A stretch of DNA of 64,000 nt, from NCBI GenBank assembly GCA_949316235.1, contig OX438759.1, positions 20,088,618-20,152,617 on the forward strand. Direction: 5' to 3'. The DNA is from Oegoconia quadripuncta. Lineage: Eukaryota > Arthropoda > Insecta > Lepidoptera > Autostichidae. Numbering within the stretch: position 1 is the first letter of the stretch; every line of letters starts with the position of its first letter. The notes under the pieces were generated by a model. That model saw only the letters and a list, made by a program, of their open reading frames with translations, was not told where the DNA came from and did not search any database. The position numbers and the translations under genes are program-made. Of the stretch, positions 11,701 through 21,243 are shown piece after piece.

Positions 11701-12720
11701 GGTTTTATTAGATTACCTACCGAACCATGCGTATATAAAAAACTCCTTGGTTCAGAATTAATCCTGTTAGCAGTCTATGTGGATGACATCATTGTTTATT
11801 ACCAGAATGAAAAGTCATTCGACGCTGTCAAGAGTGACTTACTAAAATATTTTACATTAAAAGATTTAGGTCCACTGAAATATTATCTGGGATTAAATAT
11901 CTCAACGGAAAATGGTGAAATACGAGTCAATCAAAAGTCATATATTGAATTCCTACTAGAAAAATTCAATTTAGGGCAGGCAAAAGAGTACGACACTCCC
12001 TTGGCGAATAGCAAAATAGGTGCTCTTCAGGATTCGGATTGTAAGAATAATCATTATGCCTATCTGAATTTAATAGGTTGTCTAATGTACCTTGCTGTCA
12101 ATACTCGACCTGATATTGCTTTTGCTGTTAGCTATCTTAGTCAGTATAACAACAAATATAACAGCACGCATTGGGTGGCAGCGAAACGAGTACTTCAGTA
12201 CCTAAAAGGAACTATAGATCATTCTATTATTTATAAGAAGACAGGAGAACTTCTCGTAGGTTATACGGACGCGGATTTTGCGAACTGTGTGCATGATCGT
12301 CGTTCCTACACAGGTTATTGCTTCAAACTGGCAAATGGACCTGTCTCGTGGGCATCGAAGAAGCAGCCTACAGTGGCGCTGTCTTCTACCGAAGCCGAGT
12401 ACATGGCGTTGACTGATGCTGCGAAAGAGGCTATTTACTTACGTCGTTTGATATCCGAGGTATGTGATATTAAATATCCTAGTATAACCATTTGCAGTGA
12501 CAGTCAGAGTGCGCAGAACTTAGCTCATAATCCTATACACCACGGCAGATCGAAACATATTGATGTTAGGTACCATTTTATTCGCGAAAAGGTATCTGAA
12601 AATGTGATTGTGCTTCAATACACTAAGTCCAGTGACCTGTTAGCTGACGTGTTGACAAAATGTCTTGGGAAAGTTGCACATCAAAGGTGTATCAATAGTA
12701 TAGGTTTAGTTAAGGCGTAG
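8770..12720 (+). CDS. Copia-type gag-pol polyprotein, intact
   Basis: A single 1316-residue frame encodes every part needed for retrotransposition, in copia order. The N-terminal gag region is followed by a CCHC zinc knuckle at about 215-228 (CYDCREPGHKSPDC). The aspartic protease has DSGA at D262. The integrase has an HHCC region (HKRLGH then CVAC) and catalytic D463, D525 and E561 with 35 residues between the last two. The reverse transcriptase begins near 838 with DVD at 918-920 and YVDD at 1003-1006. RNase H has D1167, E1208 and D1265. There is no frameshift between gag and pol, as in copia, so the polyprotein would be cut by its own protease. The ATG lies 133 bp after the 5' LTR. I see no stop or missing catalytic residue, so the element may still be active. 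Opposite-strand frames inside it are shadows. Confidence 0.96.
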   Translation: MSSSISVIKPLVNRDGFGVWKFKMRMYLIHENLWETVAGYPEGNQITAEKKLRDDQIALSKICLTVDGMAITLLRPCETAKAAWKALSSAYEDKGLGRRISLERKLYRYCLDDFNDIEMYINAVMSTVQDLADIGKIIEDASIAAILLGGLSPQYAPFVMALENSNVEITVDLIMTKLLNELNKPKENNPYTALKTRTNQKSKPSSSKTKKQIICYDCREPGHKSPDCPHKKDKKKKSENHRNSLSALNVIGDVESTKWYIDSGASAHMTSKREWMENVKGYPTGKVTIANGEVLSSEGVGDISITMCDEVTKISNVVHVPNLNANLISVKKAVDNGFCVVFDKSGCNFYNSSVFSCTGISLLHGSICGGLYSLDCTVNVPRQLSAFDVHSDVSRYQLWHKRLGHLCRIGMDRLKKDQVVGIDYSTVDKEPCVACVEGKLSRKPFKRIPYKRATSVLELVHTDVCTLSETSFQGSKYVLFFIDDFTRMIFAFFISSKAEVKDKFRIFKSLVEREKGLKIKVLRSDNGTEYVNTDLTNYLQMEGIQHQTTVPYSPQQNSIAERINRTIIEKARSILSGSSLSPAYWQDATETAVYLKNRTPHRALEGKTSFELWYGKQPNLSHLRVFGCRALIHVPDCNRKKLDVKATEHIFVGYSDDPNSYYFRDAKYPRRLVKSRDVVFFEDTFRDLEEKGKGVKYQLAPGALKPARVPLFLSPQSRVDVPQPARLPLCSQIDSTTNSREDPIPGPSIVADFEPSQLGFAPSPEQLEESDSDVEVAEPRYNLRPRKIHNTAANCVCMQTISSQMDEPTTYQQAVNAVDRDNWYHAMRDEYQALLEKKTWILVNRPDKKVIPCKWVYKLKKNAHGDIIKYKARLVAKGYNQVHGVDYYETFAPVIRNSSLRVLIALAAEMGLKMRHLDVDTAFLNGDLQEEVYMDQPPGFKSKGDEDKVCLLQKSLYGLKQAPRAWNIKLNEVLSKIGFIRLPTEPCVYKKLLGSELILLAVYVDDIIVYYQNEKSFDAVKSDLLKYFTLKDLGPLKYYLGLNISTENGEIRVNQKSYIEFLLEKFNLGQAKEYDTPLANSKIGALQDSDCKNNHYAYLNLIGCLMYLAVNTRPDIAFAVSYLSQYNNKYNSTHWVAAKRVLQYLKGTIDHSIIYKKTGELLVGYTDADFANCVHDRRSYTGYCFKLANGPVSWASKKQPTVALSSTEAEYMALTDAAKEAIYLRRLISEVCDIKYPSITICSDSQSAQNLAHNPIHHGRSKHIDVRYHFIREKVSENVIVLQYTKSSDLLADVLTKCLGKVAHQRCINSIGLVKA

Positions 12721-12805
12721 TTACTTTATGTTACAATGTTTTTCTTTATGTTACAGTGTTTGTTTGTTATTACTAAGGCTTCTGAATATGGTCATTACGG
12801 GTGGA

Positions 12806-12949
12806 TGTTGTAAGATGTGATACTGGCCATATTAGAACTATTTTATTTTGAATTTTTAGTATAGAACATCTGCTTTTACTGTGACAATCACTTCCAAATA
12901 TACATTTGCCATGTAAACATCTAGTGTTCTTACTTTATATTTTCCCACA
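12806..12949 (+). repeat. 3' LTR of the copia element
   Basis: 144 bp, starting 85 bp after the gag-pol stop codon. It is identical to the 5' LTR by direct reading and is followed by the GTTTG target duplication. Confidence 0.95.
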
Positions 12950-13196
12950 GTTTGTTTATTGTTAATCACGGCGAAACGGATGAATGGATTTAGATGAAAT
13001 TTGGTATATAGGTGGAAGAAATGCTGGATTGAAATTTAGTATATTTTTTATCCCGATAAAGTAAGTAGTTCCCGCGGGATAAACAAATTTCCGCGATAAA
13101 GTTATTCCAAGCAGGCGAAGCCGCGGGCGGAAAGCTAATCTTCCATATTTTATTGAAGAGTAATTTTGAAAGACATGATTACATTGCTGTCACTAC

Positions 13197-13280
13197 AATA
13201 CAAATATTCTTTATTGCGCAAAATAATTTACAATAATTTTTGATGATAACAATAGAACACAATTAGGCGGTACCTATATC
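13197..13280 (-). repeat. Possible non-LTR retrotransposon 3' tail
   Basis: The plus-strand text ATACAAATATTCTTTATTGC... AATTAGGCGGTACC has the TTTATTGC (AATAAA on the minus strand) plus GGCGG pattern also seen at 28195-28385. No coding region is attached. Confidence 0.35.
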
Positions 13281-13317
13281 ATTTATTGCCACATATGGTT
13301 AATAATTATTCACGTAC

Positions 13318-13537
13318 TAGCTTTCCGCGCGCGGCTTCGCCTGTGTGGAAAGCCTTATCGCGGATAGGTTTAATTTATTTATCTCGCGTGAACGTGCTCA
13401 CTTTATCTAGATAAAAATATCTTATGGTATCCACGCTATGTTCTACCTATACTATACACCAATGTTCATACAAACCCCTTCATCAGTTTCGCCGTGATTG
13501 AGCAACCAACAAACATCGAAACTTTCGCATTTTAGTC
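13318..13537 (-). mobile_element. Helitron-like (Lep1-type) element, inverted
   Basis: The plus strand starts CTAGCTTTCCGCGCGCGGCT and ends CGAAACTTTCGCATTTTAGT. It is therefore the reverse complement of the family order seen at 2137 and 15231, including the CTAG terminus. It lies about 180 bp from the split copy that houses the copia element, in opposite orientation. Confidence 0.65.
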
Positions 13538-13580
13538 TCCGCATTATCTGTATGGGTAGCAGAAAGAAAACACTTACTTA

Positions 13581-13604
13581 GATAGATAGATAGATAGATA
13601 GATA
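13581..13604. repeat. (GATA)6 microsatellite
   Basis: Six perfect GATA units are followed by AAAACTTTATTGGCA, a string that often ends lepidopteran dispersed repeats. Confidence 0.9.
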
Positions 13605-14292
13605 AAAACTTTATTGGCATTACAGATACACACACAGTTATGTTATGCTATACATATAAAGCAAAAGTACCCCGGTTAAAACTTACATTTCAAATCAAAG
13701 AGGGATGTACTTACAACTAATTTGTGTGTGTGCCGCAGTAATACAAAAGGGTTATAGCTCAGTGTGTGACTTTACCCAATGCCTGGGTAAAACACTGGTA
13801 TTCTGCTATAGCCCGAGGTTGGCCAGGAAACTAGTATATACAACAGACAAGGTGTTATGGGGTGTAGTGTATAGTGCACATTTAGCGTTAATATGGAAGG
13901 CAATAAACAAAGACAATAAATACAAAACGAACTTACCTATTTTGTTCAACTAATAAACTTAGACTGTCTAAGTGTCTAAGTTAGACACTTAGCTATTATA
14001 AATGCAAGAAAACTTTCCAGGGAGCCATACAAATTATGTCCTACGAAGACGAAGAGAGTTTTATTAGTTGTTTTGCAATAAAAATGAGGTTGTGATTAAA
14101 CAGGTTCATTTATATGTAATTTTATTAGTGTTTACATAAGAATAAGAAAACTTTGATCCATTTAGCGACACTTATAAAATACATTTAATTGTTACCTATA
14201 CTATTTAGAAATGTGGAACTTAATATAAGTAGGTATGCATTGGCTAGTTTTCGGTGTCGCAAAGTAGCATCAAATCAGTTATCTACACATTG
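13605..14292. other. Non-coding stretch with small inverted repeats
   Basis: A small perfect stem, TTACCCA-atgcc-TGGGTAA, lies near 13773-13791. GACTGTCTAAGTGTC and TTAGACACTTAG near 13962-13990 form another. The 82-codon frame over the first stem has no motif and is probably chance. Confidence 0.4.
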
Positions 14293-14390
14293 CGTCGGTG
14301 GCTCAGTGGAGGAGACACTGTCTCCCAATTTGCGAGGACGAGGTTCGATCCCTGGTAAATGGAATACTTAGTTCAAGTTGGTGCCTGTTT
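14293..14390 (+). mobile_element. tRNA-like SINE head, family C
   Basis: GTCGGTGGCTCAGTGGAGGA (A box) and GAGGACGAGGTTCGATCCC (B box) are spaced as in a tRNA-derived pol III promoter. The downstream part differs from families A and B and runs into an inverted family B copy. Confidence 0.5.
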
Positions 14391-14424
14391 ATATACATAA
14401 GTTATTCTTTGTGATGAAAATTGT

Positions 14425-14672
14425 TTTTTTTTATAAACATCCTTACACATACACACAGCGCCATCTAGTTCCACAGTAAGCAACTATAGGCTTGTGTTGT
14501 GGATACCAGATGGTTGATATACTACATAAATACATATTTTTTTTGTAAATACATACTTATTATAAATGAAAACATCCATAACTCGGGTACACATGTCCGT
14601 ATTCATCACACAAACATATGCGCCTAGCGGGATTCGAACCCGCAACCTTTTGGTATAGTGGTCAGGATACTT
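14425..14672 (-). mobile_element. SINE family B, copy 2
   Basis: Same body as 6028-6295 (ACACAGCGCCATCTAGTTCC and AAATGAAAACATCC on the plus strand) and the same B box (GGATTCGAACCCGCAACC). The copy stops at TTTTGGTATAGTGG, so the A-box part of the head is missing. Confidence 0.7.
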
Positions 14673-14984
14673 AAGTATTATAATTACTTGTTTTTATGTT
14701 CCTCAATAGGCATTCTACTACAGTTAGGGTTGCCAGATAGTCGGATAGACGAGTCCCGTCTAGATTCTCCCGACATTTCATATGATATCCCCTACGAAGT
14801 TTCGTCTGTCAACCATAACTACAGTATGAGTGCTGTTAGAGTGGCTAAGTTTTGGTCCAATACAATTTGAAACTTGCCTCGACACGAAAAGAAGAAGAAC
14901 TACAGTACGAGTATATCTGAGCGCGCTGTGCAGCCACTTACCTACATTAAATTATGTTCCCTATATTTATATACATATATATAT
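14673..14984. other. Non-coding stretch between two SINE copies
   Basis: No supported gene. An (AT)-rich run near 14965-14985 leads into the next SINE. Confidence 0.4.
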
Positions 14985-15217
14985 AAAAAATAAATAAATA
15001 TCCTTGAACATTACACACTGCGCCATTTAGTTATGATACCAGATAGTTGACATTCTATACAAATACTTTTTTTTTATATAAGTACATATTATAAATGAAA
15101 ACATCCTTAACTCGGGTTAGTACTATATTAATTCTGTGACTCGGGTCCAATTCTCCATACTTTACATATAAACATATGCCCCTAGCAGGATTCGAACCCG
15201 CAACCTTTTAGTATAGG
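14985..15217 (-). mobile_element. SINE family B, copy 3
   Basis: The body is shorter than in the other two copies (the TTCCAC...GGATACC part is partly deleted), but it retains GTTGACATTCTATACAAATA, AATGAAAACATCC and GGATTCGAACCCGCAACC. It ends at TTTTAGTATAGG, again without an A box. Confidence 0.65.
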
Positions 15218-15230
15218 TCGTTCTTATTCT

Positions 15231-15444
15231 TCCCAACTAATATTATAAATGCGAAAGTTTGTGTGTGTGTACGTCTGTATGTATGTATGTTTGTTACCTC
15301 TTCACGCCTATATGACTAGACGGATTTGGATGAAATTTGGTGGGTAGACAGATTAGGACCTGGATTAACATATTGGCAAATTTTGTTGCTGAACCGATTT
15401 TGATAAATTCTTCCACGCGGACGAAGTCGCGGGCGCAAAGCTAG
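15231..15444 (+). mobile_element. Helitron-like (Lep1-type) element with intact 3' end
   Basis: It opens CTAATATTATAAATGCGAAA and carries GACGGATTTGGATGAAATTT. It ends with a GC-rich hairpin (CGCGGACGAAGTCGCG) followed by GGCGCAAAGCTAGT, which matches the Helitron habit of a hairpin just before CTRR. It is non-coding. Confidence 0.7.
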
Positions 15445-15736
15445 TAGATAATAATGCAGCGTGTCAATGACCTCACTCGCGCACCCTTACATGTTTCTTG
15501 TAGGAGTCTTACATCTAAGATATAATTATTCTTAATGCTTTGAATAGTTATAGAACTTTTAAACCTAATTCCTAAGACACACGCGACCGGCCACTTACAG
15601 GCTTCCAGGAAGTTAGCTTTTTTTTTTCTTATTGTAATTTCTACACGACCCAGGCTTTGTCTAGTGTTGGGAACCACTGTAAGGCCCGTATTAGAGACCC
15701 CCCACACTTGCGCCTTTGTATTGGTTATATATTAGG
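15445..15736. other. Non-coding stretch
   Basis: The 88-codon minus-strand frame here has no motif. GTAAGGCCCGTATTAGAGA near 15680 resembles the end of the fold-back MITE at 6329. Confidence 0.4.
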
Positions 15737-16118
15737 TCCATACCTATGAAATTGGCGCTTTGTATGAAGAATTTCATTAAGACTGTTTTCTCCATACAAA
15801 CATTTTTGATTTTTTTTTGGGAACGGCAAATCCAAATTTAACTAAACTTTGTTTGTATTATCGGATAACATTAAGTTAAGTATAGGCAGCGTTCATGTTT
15901 AAAAGTAACCGCTTTATAAAAGTTTCAGCGAATCTAAGAAATGATTATGGGAAGGACATGAAAAGAGCTCTGTTCAATAATAAAAAAAATTTGAACAGAG
16001 CTCTTTTCATGTGCTCAGAAATAAAACAATATTTCATGTGAAACCTTGACATAATATTCCATTTTCCAAATAAAAAACAAATTTGGATATAGCTTTGAAA
16101 ATCGCAGGAATTGGTACA
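15737..16118 (-). repeat. Dispersed repeat D, copy 2, with an internal inverted duplication
   Basis: This is the reverse complement of 8070-8456. At the place where copy 1 has a single GAACAGAGCTTTTTTCATG block, this copy has the block twice in opposite orientation (15956-15977 and 15991-16012). The arms are perfect 22-bp complements around a 13-nt A-rich loop, so the hairpin is specific to this copy. An (AT)n run follows at about 16119-16141. Confidence 0.65.
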
Positions 16119-16141
16119 TATAATATATATATATATATATG

Positions 16142-17953
16142 ATAGGTGAAGACCCAATATATGTATTATGGTTGAGCCACTGATTGACAAGTTGACTAAC
16201 CGCTAGAAACCAAACTAAGTCGTTTGTTGAAGCTCTCTGCCGTCAAACTAGTAATGGTATAAGTAGTGAGTGACATATTTGACTATGTCCATTTGTGCTA
16301 CTCGCCGATAGCTATAGATTGGGTACAAAGTGCGGGGAGTGGCGCAGTGGCATTAACATTGCAACGCGCATAGTTGGCAGCGGGCTTGAGCGACGCGTCG
16401 CGCGACCGGAGCCAGGGGATCGAATGTAGTTTACGGCTTGTTTATAGCGCGGTCGGGCGCGATAGTGAAGCAGAGAGTGCTGTACCCGTGGGCAGGGAAA
16501 TGGCGAGCAATGTTGTTAGTTATGGCCAGGACGGGGGCCAATGGCCTGGGCCCACATGGCTGCCGCGGCCGACAACGTCCGCTCCTGCACGTTTCAGCGT
16601 AAGATTCACATCATAGTACCTACTTACGTACGTGCCAGCACAAACCTCGTTTCAACTTCGCCTCGTGTGACGTTCCAGAACTTTGCAGGTTTATTACAGA
16701 GAGTTTCGCTTTATACTGAGCTGTGGGACAATGCAGCAACATTGAATCTTTGTCTCGTAGTTTATAGTTCTTCATAAATAATGCTCTGTAGTTTGATTCA
16801 TACGAATTTTGTGTGGTCGTGTTATATTTATGCGCGACTGTGGGCGAACTTTCCTACGATATTTATTTATTTTATACAGAACCGAGACGACGCGAGCGAC
16901 GTCGCGATACAAAACATTACAAAGTCAATAGCGAGCGAGTCTCGAATAGAGAACAGCATGTTTCCCTGCCTACGTACCTACGTCTCCCGCGGGGGTTACG
17001 TCATGGAAATAAAATAACTTTAATTGGATTTACTTTGAGACAATTGAGAATTGATAGAGACGAATATTGAATAGTCAATGAGCGCGTATTGTGTGGTTTT
17101 GGTATTGTAGCAGGTTTGGAGTCTATTCCCATGTTATTGTAAGAATCAGTGTACAATACGACAGCTGCACATATAGAACAAGGCGGTCTGCAACGACACA
17201 CGTCGTTAGTAACAATAACCATCAATTTGGCGACCGTCCTGCGACCGGTCACGTGCAGGCGAGTGACTACAATACGAGGGAATTGACACTTTTCTATTTG
17301 GTTAGGTGCACGCTTGTTAGAGCTTCGAACTTTTTGTAGGTAGGCAGGTACTTACCTGATATAATTTTTCAATCACTTCATCAATATTGATTTTTTATAT
17401 TTGCTCGAGGGCTGCGGCGCGGTGGTGGGAGGTGAGGGGGGCTGCTGGCCGGTCGGTTAGCTTTCATTTCAATCCAATCCGATATGATAATAGGAATGAA
17501 ATTGAACGCTTTTATCATATCAACGTATATATTGTACCTATGTATGTGTGTGTGTGAAGTGAATAACAGTACCTAAGTAAGGTACAGTCGCTGTGATAGT
17601 TATTCATACAGTGATGTTTTGCTCATCAACGGTAGCATCCTCCTAATTAAGTTACTGTATTCTGAAATAACCATCTAGCTAGCCTATAGACAATTATTTT
17701 ATAAGTGTGGATTCTGTGATATAAATAATAATAAAAAAAACCGCTGATGATAGGTATATAACTAAGATAGCTTGATACCATTGATCATGTAAAACATTAT
17801 AATGAATAATTATGACGCTAACTGTACCTGTGACAACCGATACAACTCATTAGGATGAAAGGGCCGACACGCGTCACAGGGAGCGGCGCGACATCGCGTC
17901 CTGAAGTCGCCGATGTTTGCATCGTATTGATGTATGTGTCATCTTAGGTTAGG
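16142..17953. other. Non-coding stretch with a GC-rich patch
   Basis: About 16330-16620 is rich in G, C and CpG (GCGACGCGTCGCGCGACCGG) and contains GTTTCAGCGTAAGATTC, a possible splice-donor context. This could be a promoter or first exon of a host gene, but no reading frame with recognisable motifs supports it. The remainder shows nothing I recognise. A short (GT)n run lies near 17546. Confidence 0.35.
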
Positions 17954-18337
17954 TTACCTAGTAGTACTGGCTTAGTGTTACCTAGTAGTACTGGCTTAGT
18001 GTTACCTAGTAGTACTGGCTTAGTGTTACCTAGTAGTACTGGCTTAGTGTTACCTAGTAGTACTGGCTTAGTGTTACCTAGTAGTACTGGCTTAGTGTTA
18101 CCTAGTAGTACTGGCTTAGTGTTACCTAGTAGTACTGGCTTAGTGTTACCTAGTAGTACTGGCTTAGTGTTACCTAGTAGTACTGGCTTAGTGTTACCTA
18201 GTAGTACTGGCTTAGTGTTACCTAGTAGTACTGGCTTAGTGTTACCTAGTAGTACTGGCTTAGTGTTACCTAGTAGTACTGGCTTAGTGTTACCTAGTAG
18301 TACTGGCTTAATGTTACCTAGTAGTACTGGCTTAGTG
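17954..18337. repeat. 24-bp minisatellite, 16 copies
   Basis: The unit TTACCTAGTAGTACTGGCTT followed by AGTG is repeated 16 times head to tail. The only change I see is G to A near 18310 in the next-to-last unit. Because 24 is a multiple of 3, two opposite frames stay open across the array (8-residue repeats KPVLLGNT on minus, VLPSSTGL on plus). There is no independent evidence that either is translated. Confidence 0.97.
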
Positions 18338-19265
18338 CTGTTGGCTGAATAGGAAATTAATTTGTGATACGCATGTGTATGTTGTCTCGGCCGTAGTTGC
18401 CACTTTGCCAATGCTCGAGCCTCAGAGGTGTCATTTCATCTAGATAATACTTGCATAAGCTTTTGCCTTTGCCTACGTCATTAACACGGTGTGGGTTCGA
18501 TGCTCGATTTTGTATAAATACATTATGTTGGCGCACTTATTAGGTCCCAGCGGGCGACGACGGCGGCTAGGGGGGAGCATGGGGGAGGGGTGGCGGGGTC
18601 GCTGTAATGAAGTATTGAAGGCATTCAATAGGCGATACGGTGGATTAAGCCGGCGATCGAGTAAGTACACCGAATGGGTAGGTACACGCGATATCAACAT
18701 ATTTATGAGCCCCGCTGTGCGCCGCCATGTTCATGCATACGCATTATACTCGTAGATGTGATAAGTTGGGTTATTGAATAATTCCACGAATATCAATTGC
18801 TGTTTGTTCACGACCCGCACGAGGCGAGGGGACACCATGCGGTACATGGGCTCGTACCGCCATAGGTACCAACCAACACTTCGCATCACGAAAACATGGC
18901 GTCAATTAAACAGAAATTTAACAAGGTAGGTAGGTACGCGTACTAGAGAGAATACCATTGTCCATAAAACGTGAATTTCGTCTTTGTTGTCGTTGACGAC
19001 TCAATACTTTTTAAAATCGTGAAACTTTTTAAATGCCTACCTACTGAATGGGAGAGTTTCACAATTACTTGAGGATGGCTTACAAGTTACTTCTGTGAAA
19101 AATAATGTTAATTGTAACGGGTGTGCACGTGGACGGAGGACTAATGCTGTGGTCTGCCGGTATTTATATTCTCTGCCTGTTCGGACGAAGGCAATGCAGT
19201 GCAGACTCGTAGCTTGAAGGGTTCCGTCAGTAACTAAACACCTGCATAAGGCTTCACACAACAAA
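18338..19265. other. Non-coding stretch
   Basis: GC-rich around 18550-18600 (GGCGACGACGGCGGC). Two opposing frames of 75-88 codons there have no motifs. No element ends were seen. Confidence 0.4.
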
Positions 19266-19590
19266 ACCACCTCCATGGCTCAATGTAAACAACATTGGGT
19301 TTACGATTCGGAGGTCGCGGGTTCGATCCCCAGCGGGGTACATATTTAGTACTCGGTTTGGTTGGTGGTTTAAATGTCCGCCTGGCTAGCTACCACGATC
19401 TTATCTAAATCTGCCGCCAAACGGCAATGATAATAGCATTGTTGTGTTCCGATTGTCAGATATAAAATACCCACACCCCCAAATAAGATGGGGTTTCCGG
19501 GTCAGTACGCTACCACCTTCGGCCTCATCTTTACTTAACATCAGGTGTGATTGAAGTCAAGTGCTAACCCGTATAAAAACCAAAAAAAAA
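19266..19590 (+). mobile_element. tRNA-headed SINE, family A, full-length copy
   Basis: The head CTCCATGGCTCAATGTAAAC and B box GGTCGCGGGTTCGATCCCC are intact. The body carries GCCGCCAAACGGCAATG, CTTAACATCAGGTGTGATTG and a short A-rich end (CCAAAAAAAAA). Confidence 0.8.
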
Positions 19591-19659
19591 TGAAACGGGA
19601 TGCCTTTAGCTGTTAGTGTATTCACGGATAACTTTGTTGTTTCGGCACATATAGGTAAT

Positions 19660-19895
19660 AATAGAATTAACCCGTCTCTTCCCGCGGGTGTCGTAAACGG
19701 CGACTAAATTTTCCACGACAAAAAAACATCTACAGATTAGCACGTGGGCTCACCACCTGTCACGTGTGCATTTCTCTGTATTTCGAGGAGTAGGTACACT
19801 GTGGTTGTTGTTTAATGTTTGTGACGCCCAAACACTCATGTTTGTGTTATCTCTGACCACCGTATTATCGATAAAGGCCATGGCGTTATGTATGT
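19660..19895 (+). repeat. Dispersed repeat F, copy 1
   Basis: The blocks CCCGCGGGTGTCGTAAACGG, GCTCACCACCTGTCACGTGT, CCCAAACACTCATGTTTGTG and ATCTCTGACCACC recur in the same order at 41300-41590 and more loosely at 46220-46520. It is probably the tail of a retroelement. The 68-codon frame across it is not supported. Confidence 0.5.
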
Positions 19896-20178
19896 ATCTA
19901 CTCGTATGTAAGGACGCTTATATTTCTGCTGTTAAACTAAAATTTAAGGAACAAAAGATACTTTATTTATAAGTTTTAGTGTTCCCTAACGCTAATGTTT
20001 TAGTGTTTCCAAACGCACATACAAGAAGTTACATTAGAGAGACTCTAAGAGAGATCTCTTCCAACCAAAATGGGGCCGATAAACTGCATACAAAACAATG
20101 TTTCCCATTCTTTGACTGTACATAATATTTAGGTCAATTAGAATTTTAAAATAGTTACCCTAGTAACTATTTATTGTT

Positions 20179-20958
20179 CGCTCTTCGTTGTAACTGCGAG
20201 ATACCTATATCTCCATCATATTATCTATGTAGGTGTCTACTTGGGTACATTACCCAGTTACAACGAAGAGCGTTAGTTTGAACCATCATATTATCTATGT
20301 AGGTGTCTACTTAGGTACATTACCCAGTTACAACGAAGAGCGTTAGTTTGAACCATCATATTATCTATGTAGGTGTCTACTTAGGTACATTACCCAGTTA
20401 CAACGAAGAGCGTTAGTTTGAACCATCATATTATCTATGTAGGTGTCTACTTAGGTACATTACCCAGTTACAACGAAGAGCGTTAGCTAGAACCATCATA
20501 TTATCTATGTAGGTGTCTACTTAGGTACATTACCCAGTTACAACGAAGAGCGTTAGTTTGAACCATCATATTATCTATGTAGGTGTCTACTTAGGTACAT
20601 TACCCAGTTACAACGAAGAGCGTTAGCTAGAACCATCATATTATCTATGTAGGTGTCTACTTAGGTACATTACCCAGTTACAACGAAGAGCGTTAGTTTG
20701 AACCATCATATTATCTATGTAGGTGTCTACTTAGGTACATTACCCAGTTACAACGAAGAGCGTTAGTTTGAACCATCATATTATCTATGTAGGTGTCTAC
20801 TTAGGTACATTACCCAGTTACAACGAAGAGCGTTAGTTTGAACCATCATATTATCTATGTAGGTGTCTACTTAGGTACATTACCCAGTTACAACGAAGAG
20901 CGTTAGTTTGAACCATCATATTATCTATGTAGGTGTCTACTTAGGTACATTACCCAGT
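20179..20958. repeat. 70-bp tandem array, about 10.7 copies, with an inverted core at its left edge
   Basis: The unit starting CCATCATATTATCTATGTAG and containing CAGTTACAACGAAGAGCG repeats every 70 bp from 20213 to 20958. Most units read GCGTTAGTTTGAACC, but the units before 20492 and 20632 read GCGTTAGCTAGAACC, so two variants alternate in part of the array. At 20179-20195 there is a perfect 17-bp reverse complement of the unit core (AGTTACAACGAAGAGCG). Confidence 0.95.
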
Positions 20959-21067
20959 TTTATGGAACATTTGGTTTCGATAAAATATATTTTTATTTAT
21001 TTTTATACCATTTATTTTCCACACACACATAAATATAAATATAAGCTGTATATAAGTGTAACAAGAC

Positions 21068-21243
21068 ATTAAAGGCTCGTATTAATAACACTATCCCAAG
21101 ACTGAGAAAAACTTATAGAATGATACTTGAGATTATTCTATTTGTTCCGTCTAATCTGAATTTGAACAGTATCAAATATATAATATATTATTGAGAGTGA
21201 GACTCGATCTCAATCCTGAGACTGCCCCGTCAATACGGCCCTT
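21068..21243. mobile_element. Degenerate fold-back MITE related to 6329-6478
   Basis: The ends AAAGGCTCGTATTAATAACA and GTCAATACGGCCCTTAG resemble the termini of the element at 6329-6478. Internal TCCCAAGACTGAG and CTCAATCCTGAGAC are inverted relatives of each other. No protein is encoded. Confidence 0.4.

Larger units (their letters stand above)
8493..12949 (+). mobile_element. Complete Ty1/copia LTR retrotransposon, 4457 bp
   Basis: Two 144-bp direct repeats, each starting TGTTG and ending CCCACA (TG...CA), bound a single gag-pol frame. The 5-bp flanks at 8488-8492 and 12950-12954 are both GTTTG, the expected target duplication. The two LTRs look identical base for base, so the insertion is likely young. 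After the 5' LTR comes CGTTATCAGCACGAAAAGG, a candidate primer-binding region. Before the 3' LTR lies a short GGGTGGA, a weak polypurine tract candidate. The whole element sits inside a Helitron-like element. Confidence 0.95.
8458..13137 (+). mobile_element. Helitron-like (Lep1-type) element split by the copia insertion
   Basis: The left part (8458-8492) reads AATATTATAAATGCGAAAG. The right part resumes at 12950 with GTTTGTTTATTGTTAATCAC and the usual GGCGAAACGGATG, TTCCCGCGGG and GCCGCGGGCGGAAAGCTA blocks. Removing the copia element and one GTTTG copy restores the block order of the other family members, so this element was here first. Confidence 0.75.

Noticed and set aside
17944..18411. 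155-codon minus-strand and 125-codon plus-strand repeat proteins
   Set aside because: They are a consequence of a 24-bp minisatellite with a period divisible by 3. The non-repeat ends have no recognisable sequence and no splice or promoter context.
17954..20958. CRISPR-like arrays
   Set aside because: Both arrays are pure head-to-tail tandem repeats without unique spacers, and the genome is eukaryotic.
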